The position numbers were made by a program, and so were the translations under genes. Below, in pieces: positions 27,472-36,293 of a stretch of DNA of 64,000 nt; positions within the stretch are counted from its first letter, which is position 1, and every line of letters begins with the position of its first letter. Source of the DNA: Leucobacter chromiireducens subsp. chromiireducens. GTDB taxonomy: Bacteria > Actinomycetota > Actinomycetes > Actinomycetales > Microbacteriaceae. The notes beneath the pieces were generated by a model that worked only from the letters and a program-made list of their open reading frames with translations, was not told the origin of the DNA and did no database searches. The stretch lies in NCBI RefSeq assembly GCF_016758255.1, contig NZ_QYAD01000001.1, forward strand, positions 558,001 through 622,000. Reading direction: 5' to 3'.

Positions 27472-29115
27472 TTAGGCCTCGGCCAGCTGCGCCTCATCCA
27501 TGATCGTGTACGCGTAGCCCTGCTCCGCAAGAAAGCGCTGGCGGTTCTGCGCGAAGTCCTGATCCACGGTGTCGCGAGTGATGAGCGTGTAGAACGACGC
27601 GGTGGCACCGTTCGACTTCGGCCGCAGCAGACGACCGAGACGCTGGGCCTCCTCCTGGCGGGAGCCGAACGAGCCCGAGATCTGGATCGCCACGGACGCA
27701 TCCGGGAGATCTACGGAGAAGTTCGCCACCTTCGACACCACGAGGATCTTCACGGCGCCCGTGCGGAACAGGCCGAACAGCTCCTCGCGCTCGTCGACGG
27801 GGGTCTGCCCGGTAATGAGCGGGGCGTTCAATGCCTCCGCCATCGACTCCAACTGGTCGATGTACTGCCCGATGACGAGGATGCTCTCGCCGGGGTGGTT
27901 CGCGATGATGCGCTGCGCCACACGCTCCTTCACAGGCGTGCTTGACGCGATGCGGTAGCGATCCTGATCCTCCGCGATCGCGTACTCCATGCGCTCCGCC
28001 TCACCGAGATCGACGCGTACCTCGAAGCATGCGGCGGGGGCAATAAAGCCCTGCGCCTCGATGTCCTTCCACGCCGCGTCGTACCGCTTCGGGCCGATGA
28101 GGCTAAACACGTCGCCCTCGCGGCCGTCCTCGCGCACGAGCGTCGCGGTGAGCCCGAGTCGGCGGCGCGCCTGCAGGTCAGCGGTGAGCTTGAACACGGG
28201 GGCGGGGAGCAAGTGCACCTCGTCGTAGACGATCACGCCCCAATCCTGCGCATCGAGCAGCGAGAGGTGGGCGTACTCGCCCTTCCGCTTGCTCGTGAGG
28301 ATCTGGTACGTGGCGATGGTGATGGGCTTGATCTCCTTGACCTGGCCCGAGTACTCGCCAATCTCGTCCTCAGTGAGCGAGGTACGTCGCAGCAGCTCGT
28401 CGCGCCACTGCCGGGCAGACACCGCATTCGTGACGAGGATCAGCGCTTTCGCGCCGACCGCAGCCATCGAGGCGGCGCCCACAATCGTCTTGCCCGCGCC
28501 ACATGGCAGCACGACCACACCGGAGCCGCCCTTCTGGAACGCCTCGACGGCCTTCGCCTGGTAATCGCGCAGCTCCCAATCACCCTCGGCGAGCGCGATG
28601 TCGTAGGGGTCACCCGGCGTGTAGCCGGCGAGATCCTCGGCAGGCCAGCCGCGCGCCACGAGCTGCTGCTTCAGCTCGCCCCGGGCCCACGGCTCGACAG
28701 GGTACGTGCGGTCGTCGAGCTTGTTGCCGAGCAGCGGCGCAATCTTCTTTGCGCTCGTGACCTCCCGCAGCACCGCGGGATCCTCCGAGCGCAGCACCAG
28801 CGCGCCCTCGTCGTCGCGCTCAATGGTCAGCCGACCGTAGCGCCGCATGGTGTCGGAGATCTCGCTCGCCACCCCGCTCGGCACGGGGAACTTCGCGTGC
28901 CGGTTCAGCGTGTCGAGAATCTCTTCGGTGGTGTGACCTGCGGCGCGCGCGTTCCACAGCCCGAGCCGCGTCACGCGGTAGGTGTGGATGTGCTCGGGAG
29001 CGCGTTCAAGCTCCGCGAACACGGCGAGCTCGTGCCGCGCATCCTCGGCGTCGGGGTGCGCAACTTCGAGGAGGACAGTGTGGTCGCTCTGCACGATAAG
29101 TGGGCCGAGAGTCAT
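27472..29115 (-). CDS. DNA repair helicase XPB (Rad25 family)
   Basis: A 547-residue SF2 3'-5' helicase like archaeal/mycobacterial XPB. The N-terminal damage-recognition/XPB_DRD part (about 1-170) is followed by RecA1 with Walker A PCGAGKT (204-210), DEVH box IVYDEVHLLP and motif III GLTATLVRED. RecA2 follows with SKVANFSVDLPDASVAIQISGSFGSRQEEAQRLGRLLRPK (motifs V-VI). It probably acts in DNA unwinding during repair or transcription. ATG 29115 has TAGAAT 8 nt upstream and no ribosome-binding site, so it may be leaderless. The helicase-associated protein gene is upstream on the same strand. Confidence 0.95.
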   Translation of the reverse strand: MTLGPLIVQSDHTVLLEVAHPDAEDARHELAVFAELERAPEHIHTYRVTRLGLWNARAAGHTTEEILDTLNRHAKFPVPSGVASEISDTMRRYGRLTIERDDEGALVLRSEDPAVLREVTSAKKIAPLLGNKLDDRTYPVEPWARGELKQQLVARGWPAEDLAGYTPGDPYDIALAEGDWELRDYQAKAVEAFQKGGSGVVVLPCGAGKTIVGAASMAAVGAKALILVTNAVSARQWRDELLRRTSLTEDEIGEYSGQVKEIKPITIATYQILTSKRKGEYAHLSLLDAQDWGVIVYDEVHLLPAPVFKLTADLQARRRLGLTATLVREDGREGDVFSLIGPKRYDAAWKDIEAQGFIAPAACFEVRVDLGEAERMEYAIAEDQDRYRIASSTPVKERVAQRIIANHPGESILVIGQYIDQLESMAEALNAPLITGQTPVDEREELFGLFRTGAVKILVVSKVANFSVDLPDASVAIQISGSFGSRQEEAQRLGRLLRPKSNGATASFYTLITRDTVDQDFAQNRQRFLAEQGYAYTIMDEAQLAEA

Positions 29116-29164
29116 AAGGATCTATTCTACCCGCGTTGCTCGTGAAGGCGGTGGGGAGGCTCGG

Positions 29165-31036
29165 CTAGACGGCCTCGACAGCGGTGATCATGCTGACGGG
29201 CAGTGTGCGCTCAACCCCCGCGATCTGGTCGGTGGCGCGGAGCCTGCCGCCGGACACCGAGACGGGGAGGAGCGTGAACTCGTGGGTCTGCCCGCGTGCC
29301 TCTGCGGTGACCCGAACCGCTCGCTTGTCGCGCATGGCCAGCTCGAGCCGACGCGTGAACTCGCTGGCGCCGGGCTCGGCGCGGGCCGCGGTGTGCACTC
29401 GGTCAACGAGGGCCGTGAGCGCCTCGGTGAGCGGAGCAACCGCTTCCTCGCTCGCGGCGATGGGCGCGGTTTCCGAGGTAGGCAGCGCGATCGCTTCGGT
29501 GCCCGTGCCACCGCTGGCCGTGGCGGCCGGTGTTGCCGAGACGAGGGCCGAGCTCGGCTGATAGCGCGCGTCGGCGAGTGCCGAGAGCACGTGTTCCGGC
29601 CGCAGTCGCGAGAACAACTGGGCAGCGCCGTCGGCGGTTGGGAGGCCACGCATCAGCTGCAGGTGCTGCAGCGCGCGGTCGACGAGCAGCGTCTCCGCGA
29701 GCTCGGGTCGCGCCACCGCGAGCCGAGTTCGGCCCTCGTCGCCGTGGTGATCGTGGACGATGAGGTCTCCGACGCGCTCGGCCCGATGCGTGAGCAGGTA
29801 TTCGAGCGGCTGCGGTACCCCGGTGAGCGAGAGCCGCGACACCACCGCGCGCACATCCTCCGGGGTGATGCCCTGCTCGAGTGCTTCGCCGAGACTGGTG
29901 TCCGAGATACGCCGAGTGGATGCGACGCCGATTTGCTCAGGTGCCGAGAACGCCGCGAGCAGCGCTTCGTCACGCGGGGAGAGCGGGCCGGGGATCACGA
30001 CGCTCAGATCGGGCTGCACATAGACGCCGGGAGCGGTGTCGGGGGTGTCCTGCGCGATCAACTCAGCCGCTGCCGCGTGGTCGCCCGCGAGCAGTGCCAG
30101 CGCTGGCGCCGAGAGCGCGCCGTGCACGGTGCAGCCGACGTGTTCGGCGACCTCGGTGTAGTTCTTGGCCGCCGTGCGCTCCGCCGCAGGCAGAAGCGGG
30201 AAGCGGTGCGAGATCCGGGTGTGGGCACCCGTGAGCGAGCCGGGCGTCTCCGCGAGCGTGCGACGCAGCGCCGGCGGCATCCCGGCGAGGAGCGCCTCGG
30301 CGAGCTGCTGCCAGCGCGCGCGGTGATCCCGATCGAGCCACTCCGGGGCCGCGGCGGCCGCAACGAGGAGCTGCGCGTCCGTGTGCGCGGCGGTGAGCCC
30401 TGCGGTGGCGAGGGCGCTGAGCACGTGTGTGACCACGGACACATCGATTCCGGTGGCTTCTGCGAGCTGTCGCACAGATGCCACTGCGACGGTGCCGTTG
30501 CGATTGAGCTTCGCGGGGCGCGCAGTGAGCGCGCGGAGCGCCTCGGCCGACTGACCCACCGCGGTGAGCGCGGGGGAGTACCAGGTTGCGGTGCTCGCGC
30601 TGGGCTCGGCCGAAGACGCAGCTGCTGACCCAGCCGCAGTCACGCCCACGGCCGCCGTCTCTGTCTCCGGGGCGGTCAGCTCGGCCGCCGTGACTCCGGC
30701 CTCCGCGAGGGCCGACACCAGTGCATCCGTCACCTCGGGAATGGCAACGGGTGCGCCCTGCTGCAGCCCGGTAAGCCCCAGCGCGGTGAGGTCGGACAGC
30801 GCGGTGGGGGAGAGCGCTTCGGGATCCCGATCGAGATGCAGCAGCGTCGCAAGATCCGCGCGCTCGAGATGCAGGATCGAGCGCAGGATCGAATCCGCGC
30901 GCAAGAGCTCAGCGGCGAGCCCGATCGGATCGGTGATCCCGGCGGCCGCGTACGGGCGCCGCGCCGCAACGAGTGCGTGCAGGGCGTCGCGATCCATCTC
31001 CGCGAGGGCGGAGGCGAGCGCGAGGGTGCCACTCAT
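29165..31036 (-). CDS. Helicase-associated domain protein (XPB partner)
   Basis: A 623-residue, Ala/Leu-rich helical protein with no Walker motif. It is of the actinobacterial family found next to XPB and annotated as helicase-associated or Helicase_C_3-domain. An N-terminal winged-helix-like repeat region (about 1-100) is followed by a low-complexity Ala/Glu/Thr hinge (about 115-150) and a C-terminal region with PGVYVQPDLSVVIPGPLSPRDEALLAAFS. VRVTAEARGQTHEFTLLPVSVSGGRLRATDQIAGVERTLPVSMITAVEAV is the WYL-like/beta-barrel C-terminus typical of the family. It probably modulates XPB. ATG 31036 follows the small membrane-protein gene by 17 bp; the Shine-Dalgarno is weak. Confidence 0.82.
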   Translation of the reverse strand: MSGTLALASALAEMDRDALHALVAARRPYAAAGITDPIGLAAELLRADSILRSILHLERADLATLLHLDRDPEALSPTALSDLTALGLTGLQQGAPVAIPEVTDALVSALAEAGVTAAELTAPETETAAVGVTAAGSAAASSAEPSASTATWYSPALTAVGQSAEALRALTARPAKLNRNGTVAVASVRQLAEATGIDVSVVTHVLSALATAGLTAAHTDAQLLVAAAAAPEWLDRDHRARWQQLAEALLAGMPPALRRTLAETPGSLTGAHTRISHRFPLLPAAERTAAKNYTEVAEHVGCTVHGALSAPALALLAGDHAAAAELIAQDTPDTAPGVYVQPDLSVVIPGPLSPRDEALLAAFSAPEQIGVASTRRISDTSLGEALEQGITPEDVRAVVSRLSLTGVPQPLEYLLTHRAERVGDLIVHDHHGDEGRTRLAVARPELAETLLVDRALQHLQLMRGLPTADGAAQLFSRLRPEHVLSALADARYQPSSALVSATPAATASGGTGTEAIALPTSETAPIAASEEAVAPLTEALTALVDRVHTAARAEPGASEFTRRLELAMRDKRAVRVTAEARGQTHEFTLLPVSVSGGRLRATDQIAGVERTLPVSMITAVEAV

Positions 31037-31053
31037 GAGGCGCGAGTCCGGTC

Positions 31054-31320
31054 TCAGCCCTGGGCGTTCCGGCGGAACTCGCGGCGGCGGCGAGCCTGGC
31101 TGACGATCAGCAGCACAACCAGCAGGACGAAACCGATCGGCAGTGCGATGAGCGAAATGCCGTACACGATGGGCCACAGCCCCTCGGCCATCGCCTCGCG
31201 GTTGTTCAGGCCGACGATCAGCGTCGCGAAGAATGAGAGCAACGCGGCTGCAATGATCGTCAGCGAGCTGTACGCAAGAATCCGCTCGAGAATCGACGGG
31301 GTGCTGGGTTCAGTGGACAT
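31054..31320 (-). CDS. Small two-helix membrane protein
   Basis: An 88-residue protein with two hydrophobic helices (about 16-36 and 48-72) separated by a short loop (NNREAMAEGLWP) and ending in a basic RRRREFRRNAQG tail. No catalytic motif is seen and the function is unknown. ATG 31320 lies 7 nt after TAAAAT on the minus strand with no ribosome-binding site, so it is probably leaderless. It is divergent from the cold-shock gene. Confidence 0.75.
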   Translation of the reverse strand: MSTEPSTPSILERILAYSSLTIIAAALLSFFATLIVGLNNREAMAEGLWPIVYGISLIALPIGFVLLVVLLIVSQARRRREFRRNAQG

Positions 31321-31327
31321 CCGCACC

Positions 31328-31377
31328 ATTTTACCGCGTTCAACCTCATCGTGGGGAAGAAGCTGGGGCGGTAGACT
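31328..31377. promoter_or_regulatory. Divergent promoters: small membrane protein / cold-shock gene
   Basis: Minus-strand -10 TAAAAT (31333-31328) serves the membrane-protein gene with a leaderless start. Plus-strand -10 TAGACT (31372-31377) would give the cold-shock gene an approximately 80-nt 5' UTR, as is common for cold-shock mRNAs. Confidence 0.55.
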
Positions 31378-31462
31378 TGCGTGGATATGCGGGCGCGCAC
31401 CGCCCAGCACGTGTGTGCGGGGGCGGGGAACGAGCGCCCGCCGAGACGGAAAGGAACGAGGC

Positions 31463-31840
31463 ATGCCGAACGGCAAGGTCAGGTTCTACGACGAAGACAA
31501 GGGCTTCGGGTTCATCCAGGGCGAGGATGGCGCGCAGGTGTACCTGCACGCGTCCGTGCTGCCCGCTGGCGTCGAGGTGCAGCAGGGCACCCGCGTGGAG
31601 TACAGCGTTGCTGATGGGCGGCGCGGGCCGCAGGCACTGTCGGTGCGCGTGCTCGATACCCCCAAGCTTGCGAAGCGCAACCGGAAGTCGGCTGACGAGA
31701 TGGCGATCATCATCGAGGACCTCGTGAAGCTGCTTGACGGCCTGGGCGGACGACTGAAGAACGGGCAGTACCCGGAGCGCGCTCAGTCGCGTCAGGTCGC
31801 CACCATGCTGCGTCGCGTTGCGGATGACTTCGATGTCTGA
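31463..31840 (+). CDS. Cold-shock-domain protein with C-terminal extension
   Basis: A 125-residue protein. Residues 1-66 are a cold-shock (CSD) nucleic-acid-binding barrel with RNP-like motifs KGFGFIQ and VYLHASVL. The remaining ~55 residues form a helical, basic extension (KLAKRNRKSADEMAIIIEDLVKLLDGLGGRLKNG...). This is a longer build than ordinary 67-residue Csp proteins and is seen in several actinobacteria. It should bind RNA or ssDNA. AAGGAACGAG precedes ATG 31463. The DUF3027 gene starts inside its last codons, so the two are translationally coupled. Confidence 0.92.
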   Translation: MPNGKVRFYDEDKGFGFIQGEDGAQVYLHASVLPAGVEVQQGTRVEYSVADGRRGPQALSVRVLDTPKLAKRNRKSADEMAIIIEDLVKLLDGLGGRLKNGQYPERAQSRQVATMLRRVADDFDV

Positions 31841-32540
31841 GGCCGGGGCAGCGCCGGTGAGCGCAGAGGTTGAGGCCCCGGTCGAGGTCGTCGCTGATCC
31901 CGTGCTGCTTGGATCGCGTGAGCAGGCGCGTGCCGCACTGCTCGAGATCACCGATGCGGCGACGATCGGCGCGGATGAGGGGTACGAGGCGCATGAGGCG
32001 CACGTGCTCACCCTGTTCTTCGAGTGCCGCCTGCCCGGGTACCCCGGGTGGCGCTGGGCTGCGACCCTGGCGCGGGTGGACGAGGAAGCGCCGGTGACGG
32101 TTCTTGAGGTCGAGCTGCTCCCCGGCGCCGGTGCCGTCGTGGCGCCCGAGTGGGTGCCCTGGTCGGAGCGTCTGGCGCAGTATCGCGAGACGCAGGCGCG
32201 TCAGGCCGCGGAGGAGGCTGCCGCTGCGGAAGCGGCCGCTGATGAGCTGCGCGACGAAGACGAGATCGCGGGCGACGAGGACCTGCTCGAGAACGACTTC
32301 AGCGATTTTGACGACGATCTTGACGGTGCGGACATCGACGATCTCGACGGTGGCGATTCGAGTGCCGATTCGGGCGACGCGGACGACGACGATGACGATG
32401 ACGATGAGGATCGGGCTGACGAGTCCGACGACACCGAACTCTTTGCGGACGATGAGTCGGATGACGATGACGCGGACGACGACGAGTCGGATGGTGACGA
32501 TGATCATGACGATGACGAGCGGGCGGACCGCTCGTACTGA
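31833..32540 (+). CDS. DUF3027 family protein with acidic tail
   Basis: A 235-residue protein. The DUF3027 core (about 15-135) includes LFFECRLPGYPGWRWAATLARVDEEAPVTVLEVELLPGAGAVVAPEWVPWSERL. An Ala/Glu helix follows (about 120-150), then an extremely acidic Asp/Glu/Ser tail to the end. The function is not established; such acidic tails often mimic nucleic acid or bind basic partners. ATG 31833 overlaps the end of the cold-shock gene by 8 bp, making the pair an operon closed by a perfect terminator. Confidence 0.88.
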   Translation: MSEAGAAPVSAEVEAPVEVVADPVLLGSREQARAALLEITDAATIGADEGYEAHEAHVLTLFFECRLPGYPGWRWAATLARVDEEAPVTVLEVELLPGAGAVVAPEWVPWSERLAQYRETQARQAAEEAAAAEAAADELRDEDEIAGDEDLLENDFSDFDDDLDGADIDDLDGGDSSADSGDADDDDDDDDEDRADESDDTELFADDESDDDDADDDESDGDDDHDDDERADRSY

Positions 32541-32554
32541 GCAGCCCCACCGCT

Positions 32555-32596
32555 GAGCGCGGCGGCCCGGAATTCCGGGCCGCCGCGCTCTTTTTT
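32555..32596 (+). terminator. Textbook intrinsic terminator after DUF3027
   Basis: A 36-nt perfect palindrome (32555-32590, arms starting GAGCGCGGCGGCCCGG) is followed immediately by TTTTTT (32591-32596). It isolates the pilus operon downstream. Confidence 0.97.
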
Positions 32597-32739
32597 GTCG
32601 CCCGAAACGCAAAATACGTAATTTTCCCGGATCCCCTGTTTCTCGACTTTCCTTAACGTTTCCCGTGGGTGGGGACTCGCAATGCGATCGCTGTGATCGC
32701 TTGCGCACTCAGCACTGTCTGAGGGGGAAAGGGAAAACG

Positions 32740-35700
32740 ATGGGGTACACGGACCTGCACCGCGCAGGGCGCCGGGGGGCGCACCGCGCGACGCGCACGT
32801 CGAATCGACGACGCCAGCGCACGACGCTGCTCGCGTCCGCGGCGGCGCTCGCAACGGCGCTGCTTGGAGCAGCACCAGCGCTCGCCAATGAGGGGAGCGC
32901 AAATCAGGTGTCCGCGGCCGCTCCTGTCCTGCGGTGGCAGGCCGTCGACGCGGCACAGCAGCCGGTGACTGGTGCGACCTTCGAGGTGCAGCGCGCAGAC
33001 GCACGCGACGGTGACATCGTCGCCAGCGTGGTCGATAACACCGGGCAGGCTGACTACACGGGCCTCGATCGGGATCCCGCCCCGGGCGTCTTTTCGCTCG
33101 GCGAACTGCGCGACGCGAAGGATTCCTCCCGCACGGAGAGTCTTGCCGCCGGTGACGCGCTGCTCGTGCGTCTCGCGCCAGGAGGCGCAGATGAGCCCGC
33201 CGGTGCGTGGGAAGAGGTGACCGCGGGCAGCGCCGATGCCGCCACGGAGCCCGTTCCCGTGCAGGCGGTGCGCGTGGATCCCGCGACGCCGGCCCAGCCG
33301 GCCACCCCTGAGGCGCCCACCACCCCTGATGGGGAGGCAACGACTGCTCCCGAGGCAACGCAGCCGAAGACAACGAAGGCCGCGCCGAAGGACGCAGCCG
33401 CGGCGTTGACGCCGCTGGCCGCTGGTCCGGACGCTCCCGGTGTGAGCGCGCCGTACGTGTACTGGCGTGCGGTGGATCCGTCGGGTGCACCGCTCGCAGG
33501 TGCCACCTTCGAGTTGCAGGGGCCGCGGCAGAGCAATAACAACTGGACGAGCACCTACACGATCACCGATTGCACCTCGGCGCCCTGCACGGGGCTCGAC
33601 CGGGATCCCGATGCGGGTGAGTTCCAGGTGAAGTTCCTGACGCCCGCGACGAACCCCACAAGCACGTCCGTGTCGACGAGCTCGGTGTATCGCGTTCGGC
33701 AGACCGCCGCTCCCGCTGGCTACTCAATAGCTTCAACCGCGTGGCAGGAGATCCCGCGATCCGGCAACACCGGGAACTGGGGCGGCCAGACCTTCAACTT
33801 TGGCGATTTCACCAGCACCCCGATCCCCCCGGCAAAGATCATCGTGTCGGTGGGTGGTGACCGCACCAGCACGGGTGGTGTCTCGAAGCTTGCTGGAGTG
33901 ACTCTGATGCTGAACACCGGCAACACGAGCCCGAGCGGTACTCGCCCTGACGGGGTGAGCGGATCCGGTGCGGGCTGGGCACGCTGCGTCTCCGACGCAA
34001 ACGGTGAGTGCACGTTCGACGTGCCGAACACCCAAAGCGGTGGCGCCAATCGCGATCAGCGCTACTGGGTGGTGCAGCCGAGTACCGGCGCGCCAACCGG
34101 CTGGTTCACGAACGCGTCACTCGGCACGGGAAGCAACGGTGCAGCGACACTCAACAGCTACGTCTTCCGGACCGGCAGCAACCTGCGCTCCGGCAGCAGC
34201 TACCTCTCCACGAGCGACTTCATGTACAATTCGGCAATCGCGTCCAGCAACAACTACACCGAAAATGCCTCGGCTGGCGTATGGCAGAACTCCCGGACGA
34301 ACCCGGCACTCACGCAGAGCTGTGGCATTGACGTTGCGCTAATCATGGACTTCTCCGGCTCGGTGGAGGGCTCCGTGCCCGCGCTGAAGTCGGCAGCCGG
34401 TGCGTTCGCGGACGCGCTCGTGGGCACGCCCTCGCGAATGTCCCTGTTCTCCTTCTCGACGAGTTCCCCGGCCGAGACGGCCAGCTCAAACTACCCGGCG
34501 CTGACCTCGGTGGCCACGCAGAGCCAGGCCGATGCGTTCAAGGCTCGGTGGAGCAGCTGGGGCGCCAACGGCGGCACGAACTGGGAGCAGGCTCTCGTCG
34601 CAGCGTCTGATGCACGCGCAAGCAACCCATACGACGTCGCCATTGTGATCACCGACGGCCAGCCCACCTTCTGGGGCTCGAACGCATCGGGGCCTGGTGA
34701 TTACACCCGCATGGTCGAGCTTGAGAAGGGCATCTTTGCGGCGAACGCGCTCAAAGCACAGAACACCCGCGTGATCGCGTTCGGTGTGGGCGCCGGCGTC
34801 TCAGGGAGTGCAAACGCAGCGAACCTGGCTGCGATCTCGGGCAAGACCGTGAACAGCGACTACTACCAGACGAGCAACTATCAGACCGCGGGGAACACGC
34901 TGCGGGCGCTCGCACAGGGCGCGTGCAAGGGGCAGCTCACCGTCACGAAGATGATTGTGCCGAACACCACACCCGCGGGGCAGATCACGGGAGCGACCCC
35001 GGCGCCCGCTGGCTGGAACTTCGCAGTGTCGGATCCGGCCCAGGGCGTTACCCTGCCGAACCCAGCAACGCGAGTGACCGAAGACGATGGCACGGGCACC
35101 GTGGCATTCCCGCTCACCTACGGGACCGGCGTCACGAGTGGTGCGGTGACGATTGCGGAGACGCAGCAGCCGGGCTATCAGATCGTTCCGGTCAACGGGA
35201 AGAACGCCGTCTGCACGAACCTGGTGACGAAGCAGCCGGTCACCCCCATCAGCGATGTGACGAACGGCGTGCGAGTGGCTGTGCCGCAGAACGAGACCGT
35301 CAACTGCACCGTGTACAACCGGGCTCCCGACCAGTCGGCCACTGTGCAAGTGGACAAGGTGTGGCGCGTGCTTGATGAGAACGGCACGGAGACGGGCCGT
35401 TACCGGATCCCGGGCGATGAGGGATCGCTGCCCCAGGGACTCGGCGCTCAGCTCACGCTGACCGGACCGGCCAGCGCCGGGGCGACCCCGCAGCAGTGGG
35501 GGACCCCGCGCTCAGGCTACGCCGCGAACAACACCGTGACGCTGGCGGAGACCACCACGATCGACGCCGCGAAGTTGCCCGGCTGCACGGTCACTTCGCA
35601 GCAGCTCACCAAGCGCGGCTCGGTCGCGGTGACCGAGTCGGTGCCAGCTCAAGCGACGCTGACCCCAGGCGCGAACACGTTCGAGATGACCAACACGGTG

Positions 35701-36192
35701 ACGTGCACCTCGAAGCTCACGCTCCTGAAAGAGGTAAGCGGGGGCACCGCGAGCCCCGCGGGCTGGGACCTCACGGCAGCCCCGCAGGGCGGTGGCCAGG
35801 CGAAGACCGTCTCGGGCGCAAACACGCGCTCCGCGGTGAACACCTTCGCGGTGACCCCGGCGAAGCAGTACGCGCTCTCTGAGGCACTGCACGATCCGGC
35901 CACCCCGCTCGCGTACCTCCTCGACCGCGTCGAGCGCTGCGTCCCCGACACCACCGCACCCGGTGGGTGCGACTGGACCCAAGTGGATGAGAGCGCTCCC
36001 GTCTCGGTGGGGATTGGACAGCACGAGGTCTACCGCTTCGTGAACGTCTCCGCCCCCGCGCTTGAGGTCCCGCTGACCGGAGGTGTGAGCTCTGACGCGC
36101 TCAACATCGCCGGCGCAGGCCTCGCCGCCCTCGCACTGCTCGTCGGATCGCTCAGTTGGGCACACCGCCGACGCAGGGAAGCCCGCGCATAG
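32740..36192 (+). CDS. Sortase-dependent pilus tip adhesin with vWA domain
   Basis: A 1150-residue exported surface protein. A twin-Arg-rich, long signal peptide ends ALAN (about residue 50). SpaA/CnaB-like prealbumin repeats follow, beginning VLRWQAVDAAQQPVTGATFEVQ and VYWRAVDPSGAPLAGATFELQ. A Pro/Thr linker leads to a von Willebrand A domain with a complete MIDAS DFSGS (Asp537, Ser539, Ser541) and ITDGQP, followed by further CnaB-like stalk domains. The sorting signal is VPLTG (1110-1114), with a hydrophobic helix and RRRREARA tail. Val replaces the usual Leu of LPXTG. GGGGGAAAGGG precedes ATG 32740. It is the first gene of the pilus operon and likely the tip adhesin. Confidence 0.9.
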   Translation: MGYTDLHRAGRRGAHRATRTSNRRRQRTTLLASAAALATALLGAAPALANEGSANQVSAAAPVLRWQAVDAAQQPVTGATFEVQRADARDGDIVASVVDNTGQADYTGLDRDPAPGVFSLGELRDAKDSSRTESLAAGDALLVRLAPGGADEPAGAWEEVTAGSADAATEPVPVQAVRVDPATPAQPATPEAPTTPDGEATTAPEATQPKTTKAAPKDAAAALTPLAAGPDAPGVSAPYVYWRAVDPSGAPLAGATFELQGPRQSNNNWTSTYTITDCTSAPCTGLDRDPDAGEFQVKFLTPATNPTSTSVSTSSVYRVRQTAAPAGYSIASTAWQEIPRSGNTGNWGGQTFNFGDFTSTPIPPAKIIVSVGGDRTSTGGVSKLAGVTLMLNTGNTSPSGTRPDGVSGSGAGWARCVSDANGECTFDVPNTQSGGANRDQRYWVVQPSTGAPTGWFTNASLGTGSNGAATLNSYVFRTGSNLRSGSSYLSTSDFMYNSAIASSNNYTENASAGVWQNSRTNPALTQSCGIDVALIMDFSGSVEGSVPALKSAAGAFADALVGTPSRMSLFSFSTSSPAETASSNYPALTSVATQSQADAFKARWSSWGANGGTNWEQALVAASDARASNPYDVAIVITDGQPTFWGSNASGPGDYTRMVELEKGIFAANALKAQNTRVIAFGVGAGVSGSANAANLAAISGKTVNSDYYQTSNYQTAGNTLRALAQGACKGQLTVTKMIVPNTTPAGQITGATPAPAGWNFAVSDPAQGVTLPNPATRVTEDDGTGTVAFPLTYGTGVTSGAVTIAETQQPGYQIVPVNGKNAVCTNLVTKQPVTPISDVTNGVRVAVPQNETVNCTVYNRAPDQSATVQVDKVWRVLDENGTETGRYRIPGDEGSLPQGLGAQLTLTGPASAGATPQQWGTPRSGYAANNTVTLAETTTIDAAKLPGCTVTSQQLTKRGSVAVTESVPAQATLTPGANTFEMTNTVTCTSKLTLLKEVSGGTASPAGWDLTAAPQGGGQAKTVSGANTRSAVNTFAVTPAKQYALSEALHDPATPLAYLLDRVERCVPDTTAPGGCDWTQVDESAPVSVGIGQHEVYRFVNVSAPALEVPLTGGVSSDALNIAGAGLAALALLVGSLSWAHRRRREARA

Positions 36193-36293
36193 TGCGCGGC
36201 ACACAGACCAGGGCGCGGCCAGAACTGGCCCCGCCCAGCAGGGCCCGCACCGCAGGCCCACATGAAATGAACCACCCAGGAAGGACACCCACC

